Position numbers and translations under genes: made by a program. A stretch of DNA of 12,365 nucleotides from an uncultured Bacillota bacterium (GTDB lineage Bacteria > Bacillota > Limnochordia > Limnochordales > ZCTH02-B6). Shown here in pieces: positions 1-6,835 of this stretch. The DNA lies in contig CALFSR010000061.1 of assembly GCA_937916565.1 (NCBI GenBank), forward strand, positions 1-12,365. The letters are read 5' to 3'. A model generated the notes under the pieces. The model was given only the letters and a program-made list of their open reading frames with translations. It made no database searches and was not told the origin of the DNA. Numbering within the stretch: the stretch's first letter is position 1; each line of letters begins with the position of its first letter.

Positions 1-1221
1 CCGGGCGACGTGCGCCACGTCCTTGTCGCCCCGGCCCGACACGTTGACGATGACCACGTCCTCCGGCGGCAACTCCCGGGAGAGGCGCACCGCGTACGCC
101 ACCGCGTGGGCGCTTTCAAGGGCCGGCACGATACCTTCGAGCCGGGACAACAGCCTGAACGCCTCCAGCGCCTCGCGGTCGGTCACCGCGACGTACTCGG
201 CCCGGCCGCTGTCCTTGAGGAACGCGTGCTCAGGTCCGACGCCCGGATAATCGAGCCCGGCCGAGACGCTGTGGGCCGGCAGTATTTGGCCGTCCGCATC
301 GTGCAGCAGGTAACTCTTGGCCCCATGCAGGACACCGGGGCACCCGCGGCTTAACGTTGCGGCGTGCCGGCCGGTGTCAAGTCCTTCGCCGGCCGCCTCG
401 ACGCCGATGAGGCGCACCCCGGTGTCCGGCACAAACGCATGGAAAACGCCCATAGCGTTGCTGCCGCCGCCTACGCAGGCCACCACTGCCGCCGGCAGCC
501 GTCCTGCAAGCTCCAGCACTTGCCGGCGCGCCTCCAGGCCGATCACGGCCTGAAAGTCGCGCACCATGGTCGGGTACGGGTGCGGCCCGACGACGGACCC
601 GATGACGTAGTAGGTGTCCCGCACATGGGTGACCCAGTCGCGGATGGCCTCGTTGGTCGCGTCCTTCAGCGTCCGAGTGCCGGTCGTCACCGGCACCACC
701 CGGGCGCCGAGCAACTCCATGCGGAACACGTTCAACGCTTGTCGCTCCACGTCTTCAGCGCCCATGTACACGACGCACTCCAGGCCAAACATGGCACAGA
801 CCGTCGCGGTCGCGACGCCGTGCTGGCCGGCTCCGGTTTCGGCAATGATGCGCCGCTTGCCCATACGCCGCGCAAGCAGGATCTGGCCGATGGTGTTGTT
901 GATCTTGTGGGCGCCCGTATGATTGAGATCTTCCCGTTTGAGGTAAATGGCGGCTCCGCCCGCCGCCTCGGTCAAGCGCTTGGCAAAGTACAAGGGCGTC
1001 GGGCGCCCCACGTACTCCCGCAGGTAGAAGGCAAGCTCCTCCTGAAACGCCGGATCCGACCGGGCGGCAGCATAAGCCGCGGTGAGCTCGTCGAGGGCGG
1101 GCATGAGCGTCTCGGGAACGAACCTGCCGCCGTACTCCCCAAAACGCCCGTCACCTAAGGAACCCGGGCCATGCGTCCTCCCGACAGCGTGTTCAGCCGG
1201 CGACGTCGTCTGTTTCAACAT
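1..1221 (-). CDS. trpB: Tryptophan synthase beta chain (TrpB), lacking the last residues
   Basis: The frame is open from an ATG at 1221 to the left edge: 407 residues, ending in SGRGDKDV plus five residues, so only the extreme C-terminus is missing. Start chosen by AGGTGAGG seven bases upstream. TrpB condenses indole with serine using PLP. The PLP lysine lies in HTGAHKINNT; ETGAGQHGVATATVCA, the phosphate loop GGGSNAMG, the catalytic-type EGLDTGRHAATL and HSVSAGLDYPGVGPEH are all present, as is the N-terminal FGEYGGRFVPETLMPAL. This is the TrpB1 type that partners TrpA. The N-terminal 25 residues are a lineage-specific extension. trpA is expected just beyond the edge. Confidence 0.97.
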   Translation of the reverse strand, partial: MLKQTTSPAEHAVGRTHGPGSLGDGRFGEYGGRFVPETLMPALDELTAAYAAARSDPAFQEELAFYLREYVGRPTPLYFAKRLTEAAGGAAIYLKREDLNHTGAHKINNTIGQILLARRMGKRRIIAETGAGQHGVATATVCAMFGLECVVYMGAEDVERQALNVFRMELLGARVVPVTTGTRTLKDATNEAIRDWVTHVRDTYYVIGSVVGPHPYPTMVRDFQAVIGLEARRQVLELAGRLPAAVVACVGGGSNAMGVFHAFVPDTGVRLIGVEAAGEGLDTGRHAATLSRGCPGVLHGAKSYLLHDADGQILPAHSVSAGLDYPGVGPEHAFLKDSGRAEYVAVTDREALEAFRLLSRLEGIVPALESAHAVAYAVRLSRELPPEDVVIVNVSGRGDKDVAHVAR

Positions 1222-1858
1222 CGAATCGCCTCACCTTCATCACGAACTCCCGCATGCGGGCCGGCGACTTTATGCCCGGCGACGCTTCAACGCCGCTGCT
1301 CACGTCGACGGCATCGGGCCGTACAAGCCGCAGCGCCTCCGCCACGTTCTCAGGCCGGAGGCCGCCTGCCAGGATGAGGGGAACGCGGCGCCCGCCTTCC
1401 TCCAGGATCGCCCGGGCGCGGATCGCCAGGCTCCAGTCAAAGGTCTGGCCTGTCCCCCCGGCCCGGCCGCGGGCCGCCGCGTCCAGCAGCACCGCGTCGG
1501 CGGCCACGTCCCCGATAGCGTCGACGCTGGAGCTGTCCTTCACCCGTACCGCCTTCACGACCTTGTGCCCGGCCCGCTGCAGCCGCTCGATCAACGTGTT
1601 GTCCTCGGAACCGTGCAATTGCAGGAGATCAAGGCCGACCGCGGCCGCCGTTTGGACAAGGGTGTCGTACCCGGCGTCAACGAACACGCCCACCCGCAGC
1701 ACAAAGGGCGGCAGCGCGGCGGCGATCCGGATCGCCGCCACCGTATCCACCCGCCGCGGGCTTGGGGCAAAAACGAGCCCCACCATATCCGCCCCCGCGG
1801 CGGACGCCGCTTGGGCGTCCTCGGGGCTCGTGATCCCGCAGATTTTGATGCGCGTCAC
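1193..1858 (-). CDS. trpF: Phosphoribosylanthranilate isomerase (TrpF)
   Basis: A 221-residue monofunctional barrel starting at GTG in a GTGA overlap with trpC. It performs the Amadori rearrangement of PRA to CdRP. The general base C7 (KICGIT) and general acid D126 (AVLLDAA) are present. So are LVFAPSPRRV (27-37), LQLHG (79-83), and the phosphate-binding ILAGGL and VDVSSGVE loops. The last ten residues or so are an extra polar tail that overlaps the trpB start by 29 bases, the largest overlap in the operon. The ribosome binding site is weak (a GGGG-rich stretch), so translation probably depends on coupling to trpC. Confidence 0.96.
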   Translation of the reverse strand: MTRIKICGITSPEDAQAASAAGADMVGLVFAPSPRRVDTVAAIRIAAALPPFVLRVGVFVDAGYDTLVQTAAAVGLDLLQLHGSEDNTLIERLQRAGHKVVKAVRVKDSSSVDAIGDVAADAVLLDAAARGRAGGTGQTFDWSLAIRARAILEEGGRRVPLILAGGLRPENVAEALRLVRPDAVDVSSGVEASPGIKSPARMREFVMKVRRFDVETDDVAG

Positions 1859-2667
1859 GGCGCATGCACCCCTGCCCGCTCCGCACGGCGCGGGACGTTC
1901 GCCAGCGCCCGCACGGCGGCGGCAGGATCCGCGCTCCGGACGAGCGATTCACCGACCAGGATGGCATCAATCCCCGCGGCCGCGAGCCGCTCGACGTCGC
2001 CCCGACCCTGAATGCCCGACTCGCTCACGAGCACGCACCCGGAAGGCACCCGGGGCGCCAGGGCGAGGCTGACGTCTAACCGCGTCGCAAACGTCCGCAA
2101 GTCCCGGTTGTTGATCCCGACGAGCGTCGCCCCGCAAGCCAGGACCGCTTCCAGTTCCGCCTCGGTGTGGACCTCGACCAGGGCGTCCATATCGAGTTCC
2201 CCGGTGAGCGCCAGCAAATCGGCCAGCTGTCCGCCGTCAAGCGCCGCGGCGATGAGCAGCAGCGCGTCCGCTCCCCACGCCCGGGCTTCGTAGACCTGAT
2301 ACGGATCGATGATGAAGTCCTTGCGCAGTACGGGCAAGTGCACCGCCGCCCGCACGGCCTTTAGGTCGGCGGCGGACCCGCCAAAGAAAGGTTCATCGGT
2401 GAGGACGGACACCGCCGCGGCTCCGCCCGCCGCATAGCCTTGCGCGAGCGCCGCCGGTTCAATGTCGGCCCGCAGCACGCCCTTGGAGGGAGAACGACGC
2501 TTGACCTCGGCGATGACCCGTCCCGGGCCAGCCCCGGCCAATGCCCGCCGGAAATTCCGGGGCGGCGGCTGCTCTGCCGCATGACGGCGCAGTTCGCCGA
2601 GGGGAACGTCCCGGCGCCTGCTGGCAACCTCCTCCCGCTTCGCGGCCAGAATGCGCTCCAGGATCAT
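1855..2667 (-). CDS. trpC: Indole-3-glycerol phosphate synthase (TrpC)
   Basis: A 270-residue (beta/alpha)8 barrel enzyme whose ATG overlaps the trpD stop; GAGGGG lies nine bases upstream. An open frame extends much further upstream, but that part only mirrors trpD. It closes the ring of CdRP to give indole-3-glycerol phosphate with loss of CO2 and water. Catalytic residues are visible: K56 in AEVKRRSPSKG, K116 in VLRKDFI, E165 in ALVEVH, N186 in GINNRDL and E216 in VSESGI; LVGESL binds phosphate near the end. It is not fused to TrpF, which follows as a separate gene with a GTGA overlap. Confidence 0.97.
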   Translation of the reverse strand: MILERILAAKREEVASRRRDVPLGELRRHAAEQPPPRNFRRALAGAGPGRVIAEVKRRSPSKGVLRADIEPAALAQGYAAGGAAAVSVLTDEPFFGGSAADLKAVRAAVHLPVLRKDFIIDPYQVYEARAWGADALLLIAAALDGGQLADLLALTGELDMDALVEVHTEAELEAVLACGATLVGINNRDLRTFATRLDVSLALAPRVPSGCVLVSESGIQGRGDVERLAAAGIDAILVGESLVRSADPAAAVRALANVPRRAERAGVHAP

Positions 2668-3689
2668 GCCGCCTGTCCCCTCGTGTACCGGCGCAGCTCC
2701 TGAAGCTTGTGGTAGGCCGCTCCGGACCGTATGGCTTCCAGCGCACGCGCTACGCCTTCGGCCAGCGACGACGCGATGCCGCTCGCCACCAGCGCTGCAC
2801 CGGCATTGAGCGCGACCGCATCCCGGGCAGGCCCGTCCTCCTCGCCCCGCAGGATGGCGACGATGCGCCGGGCGTTGGTTTCGGCGTCGCCGCCCGCCAG
2901 GACGCCCGGGTCCGCCCGCCGCAGGCCGACGTCCTCCGGGACGAGCACCGATTCTTGGATGCCTCCTGGGGTCACCGCCGCCACCGTCGTCGGTCCGCAT
3001 ATCGAGAGTTCATCCATGCCCGGCACCCCGTGGACGACGAAAGCTTGCTGGGCGCCGAGGGCGTGGAGGACCCGGCCGAGGACAGGCGCCAGACGGGGGT
3101 CGTAGACGCCCAGAACGTAACGCTCGGCCCCCGCCGGGTTGGTCAGGGGCCCGAGGATGTTGAAGACGGTCCGGACGCCCAGCTCTTTCCGGGGTCCTGC
3201 GGCGTGCTTCATAGCCCGGTGATAGAGCGGCGCAAACATAAAGCCGATGCCGGTTTCATCAATACAGCCCGCCATCTCCTCCGGGGGCAGATCAAGGCGG
3301 ACGCCCAGAGCTTCAAGGACGTCGGCGCTGCCGCAGCGGCTCGACACAGCCCGGTTTCCGTGCTTGGCCACGACGGCTCCGGCCCCGGCCGCCACCAGCG
3401 CCGCGGCCGTGGAGATGTTGAAGGTGTCGCTGCCGTCACCGCCGGTGCCCACGATGTCCACCAGGGGAGCCCTGCGGGGGCGAATGCGGACCGCGTGGGC
3501 GCGCATCGTACGGGCGCAGCCGGTGATCTCCGCCACCGTCTCCCCTTTCATACGTAGGGCAATTAGAAACCCGGCCACCTGCGCCGGCGTCGCCTCACCG
3601 CTCATCACGGCGTCCATGGCCGCCGCCGCCTGCTGTTCCGTCAGGTCTCGTCCCTCCACGAGCAGGCGGAGGGCCTCAGAAATGGACAT
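2664..3689 (-). CDS. trpD: Anthranilate phosphoribosyltransferase (TrpD)
   Basis: A 341-residue protein with ATG start inside the end of trpG and a GGAGG-type site seven bases upstream. It joins anthranilate to PRPP to form N-phosphoribosyl anthranilate. The phosphate-binding loop GTGGDGSDTFN begins at residue 81; KHGNRAVSSRCGSADVLEALG from 109 is the conserved anthranilate/Mg2+-PRPP segment; NILGPLTNPA and HGVPGMDE follow. The N-terminal helical domain (MSISEAL...LTEQQAAAAMDAVMSGEATPAQVAGFLIALRMKGET) is complete, as expected for the family. It stands alone and is not fused to TrpG as in enterobacteria. The stop overlaps trpC (ATGA). Confidence 0.97.
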   Translation of the reverse strand: MSISEALRLLVEGRDLTEQQAAAAMDAVMSGEATPAQVAGFLIALRMKGETVAEITGCARTMRAHAVRIRPRRAPLVDIVGTGGDGSDTFNISTAAALVAAGAGAVVAKHGNRAVSSRCGSADVLEALGVRLDLPPEEMAGCIDETGIGFMFAPLYHRAMKHAAGPRKELGVRTVFNILGPLTNPAGAERYVLGVYDPRLAPVLGRVLHALGAQQAFVVHGVPGMDELSICGPTTVAAVTPGGIQESVLVPEDVGLRRADPGVLAGGDAETNARRIVAILRGEEDGPARDAVALNAGAALVASGIASSLAEGVARALEAIRSGAAYHKLQELRRYTRGQAA

Positions 3690-4266
3690 TGCACTCCCTC
3701 CCCGTCATCGCCAGGAAGTTGGCCAGCATTGTCTTGCCGCCGGTCGTCAGGATCGACTCCGGATGGAACTGGACTCCTTCGATGGGCCATGCCCGGTGGC
3801 GCACGCCCATGACGTCGCCCGCTTCCGTCGCCGCGGTGACCTCGAGGCACTCCGGCAGCGTCTCCCGCTCGACGATCAAGGAATGATACCGGGTGGCCAG
3901 CAGCGGGGAAGAAACGCCTTGAAACAGGCCTCGCCCGTCGTGAACGACGGCGGACACCTTGCCGTGCATGAGCTCCCCCGCCCGCACCACCCGGCCGCCG
4001 AAGGCAGCCGCGATGCACTGGTGCCCCAAGCAGACGCCGAGGATCGGCACCCGTCCGGCAAACCGGCGGATGACCTCCATGGACACGCCGGCGTCCGCCG
4101 GTGTTCCCGGACCAGGAGACACGACGATGCCCGCCGGAGCCATGCGCTCGACGTCCTCGACATGGATGCGGTCGTTGCGGTACACGACCGGCTCCGCGCC
4201 GAGCTCGCCCAAGTACTGCACGAGGTTGTAGGTGAAGGAGTCGTAATTGTCGATCACCAGGATCAC
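3676..4266 (-). CDS. trpG: Anthranilate synthase component II, glutamine amidotransferase (TrpG)
   Basis: A 196-residue class I glutamine amidotransferase starting at GTG within a GTGA overlap with trpE, GGAGG seven bases upstream. It releases ammonia from glutamine for TrpE. The catalytic triad is visible: C79 in GVCLGHQ, and H168 and E170 in GVQFHPES. NYDSFTYNLVQYLGELG near the N-terminus and SPGPGTP at 50-56 (oxyanion-loop region) are standard. In B. subtilis the equivalent subunit sits in the folate operon and is shared with PabB; here it is inside trp, directly after trpE, implying a tryptophan-dedicated subunit, though sharing with folate synthesis cannot be excluded. Its end overlaps trpD by 14 bases. 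Confidence 0.96.
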   Translation of the reverse strand: MILVIDNYDSFTYNLVQYLGELGAEPVVYRNDRIHVEDVERMAPAGIVVSPGPGTPADAGVSMEVIRRFAGRVPILGVCLGHQCIAAAFGGRVVRAGELMHGKVSAVVHDGRGLFQGVSSPLLATRYHSLIVERETLPECLEVTAATEAGDVMGVRHRAWPIEGVQFHPESILTTGGKTMLANFLAMTGRECNVHF

Positions 4267-5750
4267 AGCCTTGCCTCCTCCGCCAGCGCGATCGTCTTGA
4301 GCAGCGCCCGAGCCTTGTTGAGCGTTTCCTCGTACTCTCTCTCCGGCACGGAGTCGGCGACGACGCCCGCCCCGGCTTGCACGTGCGCCCGGCCGTCGTG
4401 CACGACGACGGTCCGGATGGTGATGCAGGAGTCCATGTTGCCCGAGAACCCGATGTAACCCACGGCGCCGGCGTACGGTCCCCGGCGCGTCGTCTCCAGC
4501 TCGTCGATGATCTGCATGGCCCGCACCTTGGGCGCGCCCGTGACGGTCCCCGCGGGAAAGGTGGCCCGCAGGAGGTCGAAGGCCGTGTGGCCGGGCGCCA
4601 GCTCTCCGCTGACGTTGGAGACGATGTGCATGACGTGCGAGTAACGCTCGACGACCATTAGCTCATCCACCCGCACCGACCCGAAGCGGCAGACGCGCCC
4701 CAGGTCATTGCGCCCGAGATCGACGAGCATCACGTGCTCGGCCCGCTCCTTGGCGTCGGCCAATAGCTCGGTTTCCAGGCGCCGGTCGTCCTCCGGCGTG
4801 GCGCCCCGAGGCCGCGTGCCCGCGATGGGACGCAGCTCGGCCCGCCCGTCCTCGAGGCGCACCATAACCTCCGGCGACGAGCCCACCAGCTGGTGGTCGG
4901 CGAAGTCGAGGTAGAACATGTAGGGCGACGGGTTGACGGAACGCAACACCCGGTACACGTCAAACGGGTGCCGCCGCAAAGGAGCGCTCAGGCGCTGCGA
5001 CAGCACGACTTGAAAGATGTCGCCGGCCGCGATGTACTCTTTCGCCCGCACCACGGCCCGGCAAAACTCGTCCCGGCTCACGTTGGCCTCGAAACCGGGC
5101 GCGGCGGTGGAGCGAATGTCAACGCCCGAGAGGGGCTTTAGCCCGACGTCGCCGTGGAGACGATCCACGATGCGCTCGATGCGGTCCACGGCGGCGTCGT
5201 AGTCCGCGTTTGGGTCGGCGCCGGTCAAGGTGTTGACGACCACCTGGATCTTGCGGCTGACGTGGTCAAACACCAGCACCGGCCCCGTCACCATAAAGGC
5301 CATGTCAGGCGTGCCCAGATCATCGGGGTTGTCGTCCGGGATTCGTTCAAGTAGGCGTACAGCGTCGTAGCCGATGTAGCCGACGGCGCCGCCGAAAAAG
5401 CGGGGCAACCCGGGCACGGGTGCCGGCCGGTACGCGGCCAAGAGTTCCTCCAAACGTGCCAGCGGGTCCGGTGTCGTCTCCACCACCCGCTGGCCGCCGG
5501 GCATGCCCAGCTCGACCCGGGAACCCCAGGCTCGGAACGTCCATAAGGGGCCGTTGCCCAGAAAGGAGTAGCGGCCGAGCCGCTCCCCGCCGATGACGCT
5601 CTCCAGGAGAAAAGCCCACGGCCCGGTGCCCAGCTTGGACAGGGCCGACACCGGCGTATCCATGTCGGCGATGAACTCGCGGTACACGGGGATAAGGTTG
5701 TAGTCGCGGGACAGGCGGACAAACTCGTCCCGGCTAGGGATGAAGCGCAA
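4263..5750 (-). CDS. trpE: Anthranilate synthase component I (TrpE)
   Basis: A 495-residue protein starting at TTG with GGGAGG nine bases upstream. With TrpG it converts chorismate and glutamine to anthranilate, the first committed step to tryptophan. The N-terminal half carries LLES (48-51) followed by GGERLGRYSFLG, the tryptophan feedback site that separates TrpE from PabB. The chorismate-binding C-terminal half shows SPEVMVRLEDG, PIAGTRPRG, LVDLGRNDLGRV, FPAGTVTGAPKVRAM and GAVGYIGFSGNMDSCITIRT, all the usual catalytic and Mg2+-binding segments. Length is typical. It is the first gene after the attenuator leader, so transcription is predicted to fall when tryptophan is plentiful, while LLES suggests allosteric inhibition too. 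The stop overlaps the trpG start (GTGA). Confidence 0.97.
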   Translation of the reverse strand: MRFIPSRDEFVRLSRDYNLIPVYREFIADMDTPVSALSKLGTGPWAFLLESVIGGERLGRYSFLGNGPLWTFRAWGSRVELGMPGGQRVVETTPDPLARLEELLAAYRPAPVPGLPRFFGGAVGYIGYDAVRLLERIPDDNPDDLGTPDMAFMVTGPVLVFDHVSRKIQVVVNTLTGADPNADYDAAVDRIERIVDRLHGDVGLKPLSGVDIRSTAAPGFEANVSRDEFCRAVVRAKEYIAAGDIFQVVLSQRLSAPLRRHPFDVYRVLRSVNPSPYMFYLDFADHQLVGSSPEVMVRLEDGRAELRPIAGTRPRGATPEDDRRLETELLADAKERAEHVMLVDLGRNDLGRVCRFGSVRVDELMVVERYSHVMHIVSNVSGELAPGHTAFDLLRATFPAGTVTGAPKVRAMQIIDELETTRRGPYAGAVGYIGFSGNMDSCITIRTVVVHDGRAHVQAGAGVVADSVPEREYEETLNKARALLKTIALAEEARL

Positions 5751-5759
5751 GCCCAGGAA

Positions 5760-5765
5760 CCTCCC
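5760..5765 (-). promoter_or_regulatory. trpE ribosome binding site
   Basis: GGGAGG lies nine bases before the TTG start of trpE and fixes that start. The leader segment CCUUCC (5862-5857) is complementary to it over six pairs, one of them G-U, so TRAP-dependent masking of this site is conceivable. Confidence 0.75.
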
Positions 5766-5794
5766 GGTGCGCGCCGTTGAGCCGGAAAGAACAG

Positions 5795-5824
5795 AAAAGA
5801 CCAGGCCGCCAGCGGAGCCTGGTC
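5795..5824 (-). terminator. Intrinsic terminator / attenuator in the trp leader
   Basis: An 8-bp perfect stem, GACCAGGC (5824-5817) with GCCTGGTC (5806-5799), encloses a 10-base loop and is followed at once by TTTT (5798-5795) and further T-rich sequence to about 5786. It lies between the GAG array and trpE, so it must be a regulated attenuator rather than an operon end. It would also stop read-through from the upstream genes. Confidence 0.88.
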
Positions 5825-5889
5825 GATGATCCCGGAAAACGAAACGGGAATGTCGCGGAAGGAGAGTCCTTTCCTCGACGGGACCACTC
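5815..5889 (-). promoter_or_regulatory. Candidate antiterminator of the trp leader
   Basis: UGGUC (5886-5882), directly after the last GAG, can pair with GACCA (5824-5820), which is also the 5' arm of the terminator. CCG (5881-5879) can stack on CGG (5834-5832), and the last GAG (5889-5887) can pair with CUC (5817-5815). The structure would exclude the terminator and would be blocked when protein covers the GAG array, as in B. subtilis trp. Pairing was traced by eye; a competing 7-bp helix (5885-5879 with 5834-5828) is also possible. Confidence 0.55.
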
Positions 5890-5924
5890 GGCTTAGCTCG
5901 ACTCTGCTCGGCTCAACTCAACTC
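5887..5924 (-). promoter_or_regulatory. TRAP (MtrB)-type binding site: eight NAG repeats
   Basis: Minus-strand triplets begin at 5924, 5919, 5914, 5909, 5904, 5899, 5894 and 5889. Seven are GAG and one (5894) is AAG, every one separated by exactly two bases. This is the defining layout of trp RNA-binding attenuation protein sites, where each GAG or UAG contacts one subunit of the ring. B. subtilis has eleven triplets; two further ones (GAG 5876-5874, AAG 5871-5869) lie after a ten-base gap. The array starts about 14 nt into the transcript and ends next to the possible antiterminator. The mtrB gene itself is not in the window. Confidence 0.85.
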
Positions 5925-5944
5925 AGCACGCGAAATTTGTTTTG

Positions 5945-5973
5945 ATTATAGGGGGCCGCCGCCGGCGTGTCAA
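5945..5973 (-). promoter_or_regulatory. Consensus sigma-A promoter of the trp operon
   Basis: On the minus strand TTGACA (5973-5968), a 17-base spacer and TATAAT (5950-5945) match the vegetative sigma consensus at all 12 positions with ideal spacing. Transcription should begin near A5938, giving a leader of about 188 nt before trpE. The -35 box contains the stop codon of the upstream small gene. Such a strong promoter suits an operon controlled mainly by attenuation rather than by an operator-bound repressor; no clear operator was seen. Confidence 0.92.
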
Positions 5974-6200
5974 GGCAGGCTGCCGCGGGCCGCGTCTTCT
6001 TTATCCCACGCCCCATCGGAGCCACACAGGACGCACCCGCCCCGTTCCAGGCTGTGCCGGCGCAATGCCAACGGTGCGTAGCCGACGCCTTGGTCAAATC
6101 CTTCTCGGGTCCCCCGGCGGCGGCCGGCCCCGTACGCCACCGCGGCGACCACCATGAGTCCCGCCAGGATGAGGGCGATCACATCCAGCGTGACGAGCAT
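5970..6200 (-). CDS. Small single-span membrane protein with CxxC
   Basis: A 76-residue product from an ATG at 6200 with a GGGAGGAG ribosome binding site five to six bases upstream. An upstream in-frame ATG at 6263 would add a Gly-rich stretch that only mirrors the previous gene's end. Residues 3-24 are one hydrophobic span, followed by RRRG, so the N-terminus is likely outside and the tail in the cytoplasm. The tail has a REGFDQGVGY segment, then a basic stretch and CVLC (56-59), a single zinc-knuckle-like or redox-like pair. It overlaps the UbiA-like gene by 22 bases and is probably coupled to it. Its TGA lies inside the -35 box of the trp promoter. I do not recognise a family; the overlap and good ribosome binding site are the main support. 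Confidence 0.55.
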   Translation of the reverse strand: MLVTLDVIALILAGLMVVAAVAYGAGRRRGTREGFDQGVGYAPLALRRHSLERGGCVLCGSDGAWDKEDAARGSLP

Positions 6201-6835
6201 CCGGACTCCTCCCCCTCCCCCGCCGTCTCCCCCGGCATGGGGGGGAGGCGCCTCGCCGCCCAACGCAAGAGCGCGTCAACGAGGGCCGCTCCGGCGGCCA
6301 CTACGATCGCGAGCAGCGGGTTGATGGCTAGCGCCACCAGCAAGGCTGCCACGGCCAGCATACCTGTCTCGACCCGTCCCAGACGGCTCGCCAGCGTTTG
6401 GCCGCCGGCCATCCGGTCGCTGGCTGCATCCCGGAAGTCGTCGGCGCATTGGACGAAAAACATGGCGGCGGTGGCGGAGCACATCGCGGCAAACCCGCCG
6501 AGGACAAGGCCGAGTACGGCTGCCAGCAGCGACTCCTGCCAGGCGGTGAGGCCGGTGGGCAGCCGCCGACCGGGCTCATGGGCCATACCGACGGCGTAGG
6601 AGGCCAGAAACAGCGTCCCGGCAGCCTGGGCCTCGAGCAGCGTCGCCACCGCCAAGGCTGCCAAAGCGTACGCCACCGTGCCGGGCCCGAGCCACGCGGC
6701 GACGGTTCGCCGGCCAACCAAGGCGTCGAACTCCCGGTCCAGGTAATCGTCCATGAGCTTGATGGCCAGGCCGGCAGCGATGACGGCGCCGGCCAGTCGC
6801 ACGAGGGGCCACGGGTCAAAGATGGCGCCAGACAA
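6179..6835 (-). CDS. UbiA-superfamily-like membrane protein (short)
   Basis: A 218-residue, strongly hydrophobic protein with several predicted membrane spans. The TTG start overlaps the GTPase by 20 bases and has GAGGTG seven bases upstream. Two aspartate-rich motifs match UbiA intramembrane prenyltransferases. DDYLDREFD at 29-37 fits (N)DxxDxxxD with N replaced by D. DDFRDAASD at 132-140 fits DxxxDxxxD and is followed by GGQTLASRLG, like the family's G..TLP.RLG. In the family these aspartates hold Mg2+ and the prenyl diphosphate while an aromatic or other acceptor is prenylated. The protein is much shorter than the usual 280-300 residues, with little before motif I and a polar tail, so it may be a minimal or divergent member. 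No quinone or heme genes are nearby; the substrate is unknown. Confidence 0.7.
   Translation of the reverse strand: MSGAIFDPWPLVRLAGAVIAAGLAIKLMDDYLDREFDALVGRRTVAAWLGPGTVAYALAALAVATLLEAQAAGTLFLASYAVGMAHEPGRRLPTGLTAWQESLLAAVLGLVLGGFAAMCSATAAMFFVQCADDFRDAASDRMAGGQTLASRLGRVETGMLAVAALLVALAINPLLAIVVAAGAALVDALLRWAARRLPPMPGETAGEGEESGCSSRWM

Noticed and set aside
5288..5887. 199-residue minus-strand frame across the leader and trpE start
   Set aside because: It is a different frame over trpE, lacks a ribosome binding site and runs through the attenuator; it shadows the real gene.
5875..5890. T-box-like sequence (GAGUGGUCCCGUCG) in the trp leader
   Set aside because: It resembles the AGGGUGGNACCGCG T-box at about nine positions, but the start site is only about 50 nt upstream, leaving no room for Stem I and a Trp specifier loop; the GAG array explains the region better.
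5751..5940. Trp-codon leader peptide of the E. coli type
   Set aside because: The leader has no open frame with a ribosome binding site and clustered TGG codons; the only early start (GTG near 5928) stops after three codons.
6201..6263. Upstream ATG giving a 97-residue version of the small membrane protein
   Set aside because: The added residues are a Gly/Pro-rich reading of the UbiA-like gene's tail, and a better ribosome binding site serves the ATG at 6200.
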